64,000 nucleotides of DNA from Microbacterium sp. Root180 (GTDB lineage: Bacteria > Actinomycetota > Actinomycetes > Actinomycetales > Microbacteriaceae): NCBI RefSeq assembly GCF_001428485.1, contig NZ_LMHS01000005.1, positions 1 to 64,000 on the forward strand, in the 5' to 3' direction. Within the stretch, counting starts at the first letter, position 1; each line of letters begins with the position of its first letter. Both the position numbers and the translations under genes were made by a program. Of this stretch, positions 62,557 through 64,000 are shown piece by piece. The notes below the pieces were generated by a model. It did no database searches, was not told where the DNA came from, and worked only from the letters and a program-made list of their open reading frames with translations.

Positions 62557-63534
62557 ATGGGATACATGCTTCGACGCTTCGGGTTCTACCTCGTCGCGTT
62601 CTGGGTGTCGATCACCCTCAACTTCTTCCTCCCCCGCTTCATGCCGGGAGACCCGGTCTCGCGCATGGTCGCGCGCTTGCAGGGTCAGCTGCGCCCTGAT
62701 CAGATCGAGGCGCTGAAGGAGTCGTTCGGGCTCAGCGACGCTCCGCTGTGGGAGCAGTACCTGCGGTACCTCGGGCAGCTGTTCACCGGCAATCTGGGAT
62801 TCTCGATCTCGCGGTTCCCGACGCCCGTGATCGACGTCATCGGAAGTGTCATCGGCTGGACGCTCCTCCTCGGATTCGTCTCGCTCATCATCGCGGTCAT
62901 CCTCGGCAACGTGCTGGGTGTGCTGGCTGCCTGGCGCCGCGGCGGCGTGCTCGACTCCTACGTCCCGCCGTTCCTCATCTTCATCGGCTCGTTCCCCTAC
63001 TTCTGGCTCGCCATGGGTCTGCTCTACGTCTTCGGCGTGACCCTGGGCTGGTTCCCGGTGCGGCATGCCTACGGCGTGGGGATGACTCCCGAGTTCTCCC
63101 TCGCGTTCATCGGCGACGTCGCCTACCACCTCGTCCTGCCGGCCACCTCGATCGTGCTCGTCTCGATCGGCGGCTGGATGCTCGGCATGCGCAACACGAT
63201 GATCGCCACGAACGCCGAGGACTACATCGTCATGGCCGAGGCGAAGGGCCTGCGCCCCAACCGCGTCCGGACGAACTACGCCGCCCGCAACGCGCTGCTG
63301 CCGTCCGTCACCGCGTTCGGGATGTCGCTCGGCTTCCTCGTCGGCGGCGCACTCCTCACCGAGGTCGTCTTCGCCTACCCCGGGATCGGCTACACGCTCC
63401 TCTCGGCAGTGCAGAACCTCGACTACCCCTTGATGCAGGGGCTCTTCCTGACGATCACGACCTTCGTGCTGATCGCCAACTTCCTCGTGGACATCGTGTA
63501 CGTGCGGCTCGACCCGCGCGTGCGCGTGAGCTGA
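62557..63534 (+). CDS. ABC transporter permease (OppB/DppB type)
   Basis: A 325-residue permease with the OppB N-terminal helix (MLRRFGFYLVAFWVS), a periplasmic region with PGDPVSRM and the C-terminal permease domain with the EAA-like loop MAEAKGLRPNRVRTNYAARNALLP. The ATG at 62557 has AAGGAG seven nt upstream. Works with the binding protein at 60828 and the OppC-type protein at the window end. Confidence 0.94.
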   Translation: MGYMLRRFGFYLVAFWVSITLNFFLPRFMPGDPVSRMVARLQGQLRPDQIEALKESFGLSDAPLWEQYLRYLGQLFTGNLGFSISRFPTPVIDVIGSVIGWTLLLGFVSLIIAVILGNVLGVLAAWRRGGVLDSYVPPFLIFIGSFPYFWLAMGLLYVFGVTLGWFPVRHAYGVGMTPEFSLAFIGDVAYHLVLPATSIVLVSIGGWMLGMRNTMIATNAEDYIVMAEAKGLRPNRVRTNYAARNALLPSVTAFGMSLGFLVGGALLTEVVFAYPGIGYTLLSAVQNLDYPLMQGLFLTITTFVLIANFLVDIVYVRLDPRVRVS

Positions 63535-63546
63535 ACGGAGCGCGCG

Positions 63547-64000
63547 ATGTCACTCGCACAGAATCCCCAGGCGATGGCCGAGCTCGAACTCGGCACGGGA
63601 CCCGGCCCCGACGGCCAGCTTCAGGGCGCTCCGCCTCCGCCCCGCCGGCGCGGTGGCGGCGGGCTCCTCCGGGGCCTCGTGAGCAATGCGAAATCGGTCG
63701 CGGGCATCGTGATCCTCGTCGTGTTCGTGCTGGTCGCACTGTTCGCGCCGGTCATCTCGCCCGGAGACCCCAACCTCATCACGGGACTGGGCTCCCAGCC
63801 GCCGTCGCCCGAGCACTGGCTCGGCACCACGGCGAAAGGCCAGGACGTCCTCGCCCTCAACATCTGGGGCTCTCGCTCCTCCCTCTTCGTCGGCTTCTCG
63901 GTCGGGATCCTGGCACTGCTCGTCGGCCTCGTCGTCGGCCTCGCGTCGGCCTATCTCGGGCGCTGGGTCGACAACCTCCTGTCGCTCGTCACCAACGTGT
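63547..64000 (+). CDS. ABC transporter permease (OppC/DppC type), cut by window edge
   Basis: The first 151 codons of an OppC-type permease: a Pro/Gly/Arg-rich cytoplasmic tail of about 45 residues, a membrane helix (IVILVVFVLVALFAPVISP), the conserved HWLGTTAKGQDVLALNIWGSR region and a second helix. It starts 12 bp after the OppB stop with GGAG upstream. The frame is open to base 64000; ATPase and glycosidase genes probably follow outside the window. Confidence 0.93.
   Translation, partial: MSLAQNPQAMAELELGTGPGPDGQLQGAPPPPRRRGGGGLLRGLVSNAKSVAGIVILVVFVLVALFAPVISPGDPNLITGLGSQPPSPEHWLGTTAKGQDVLALNIWGSRSSLFVGFSVGILALLVGLVVGLASAYLGRWVDNLLSLVTNV

Overview
The window reads as chromosomal DNA of a GC-rich actinobacterium, most likely Microbacterium or a close relative in Microbacteriaceae. 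The reasons are strong G/C at third codon positions, many GTG starts, ATGA/GTGA gene overlaps, lipoprotein lipoboxes of the L-x-G-C type, local LacI/TetR/AraC/DeoR regulators for each sugar module, and the gene families present. The genus is an inference. I saw no rRNA, tRNA, CRISPR array, integrase or transposase.

Most of the 64 kb is a run of plant-carbohydrate utilisation modules, each with its own regulator. (1) 0.2-8.2 kb: TetR, then MFS sugar transporter, GH78 rhamnosidase, GH1 glucosidase, SDR and Gfo/Idh oxidoreductase. (2) 8.3-17.6 kb: glucuronide module with GPH transporter, AraC regulator, GH2 glycosidase, UxaC, UxuB and an enolase-superfamily mannonate dehydratase (ManD) in place of UxuA. 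(3) 17.5-28.4 kb: TetR, serine hydrolase and a second GH78 on the minus strand; divergently a sugar-binding lipoprotein, two permeases, GH3 glucosidase and HSL-type esterase. (4) 28.4-32.3 kb: stress/efflux group (Bcr-type MFS, zinc alcohol dehydrogenase, cyclophilin-like lipoprotein) beside a MmyB-like XRE regulator. (5) 32.4-41.1 kb: ABC importer, YjbQ-family protein, FGGY kinase, ketose-3-epimerase-like protein and SDR, divergent from DeoR plus a triose-phosphate-isomerase-like protein. Its substrate is unknown, and it is my best candidate for an undescribed pathway. (6) 41.3-53.3 kb: aldo/keto reductase, pectin-acetylesterase-like lipoprotein, LacI, GH42, ABC importer, GH35 and an enolase-superfamily protein; probably galactan or galactoside use. 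(7) 53.3-59.5 kb: mixed housekeeping (DUF389, Ser/Thr kinase, MacB-like ABC pair, ArsR-DHFR-like-SRPBCC cassette). (8) 59.75-64 kb: LacI with a peptide/oligosaccharide-type ABC importer that runs off the right edge.

The regulatory layer is unusually readable. TetR1, LacI1 and LacI2 each have two palindromic operators with centres 29-31 bp apart at their target promoters. The AraC regulator has the same 20-bp-spaced direct repeat, exactly 30 bp ahead of a TAGNNT -10 box, at both the GPH transporter and the GH2-uxaC-uxuB-manD operon. The second TetR has a matching operator at each of its two flanking operons. Three of four binding-protein genes are followed by a strong GC hairpin before the permease gene.

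None of the three CUT1 sugar importers has an ATPase gene, so they probably share a genomic MsiK-like ATPase. No rhamnose catabolic enzymes, KDG kinase or KDPG aldolase are present here, so products of the modules must feed into genes elsewhere.
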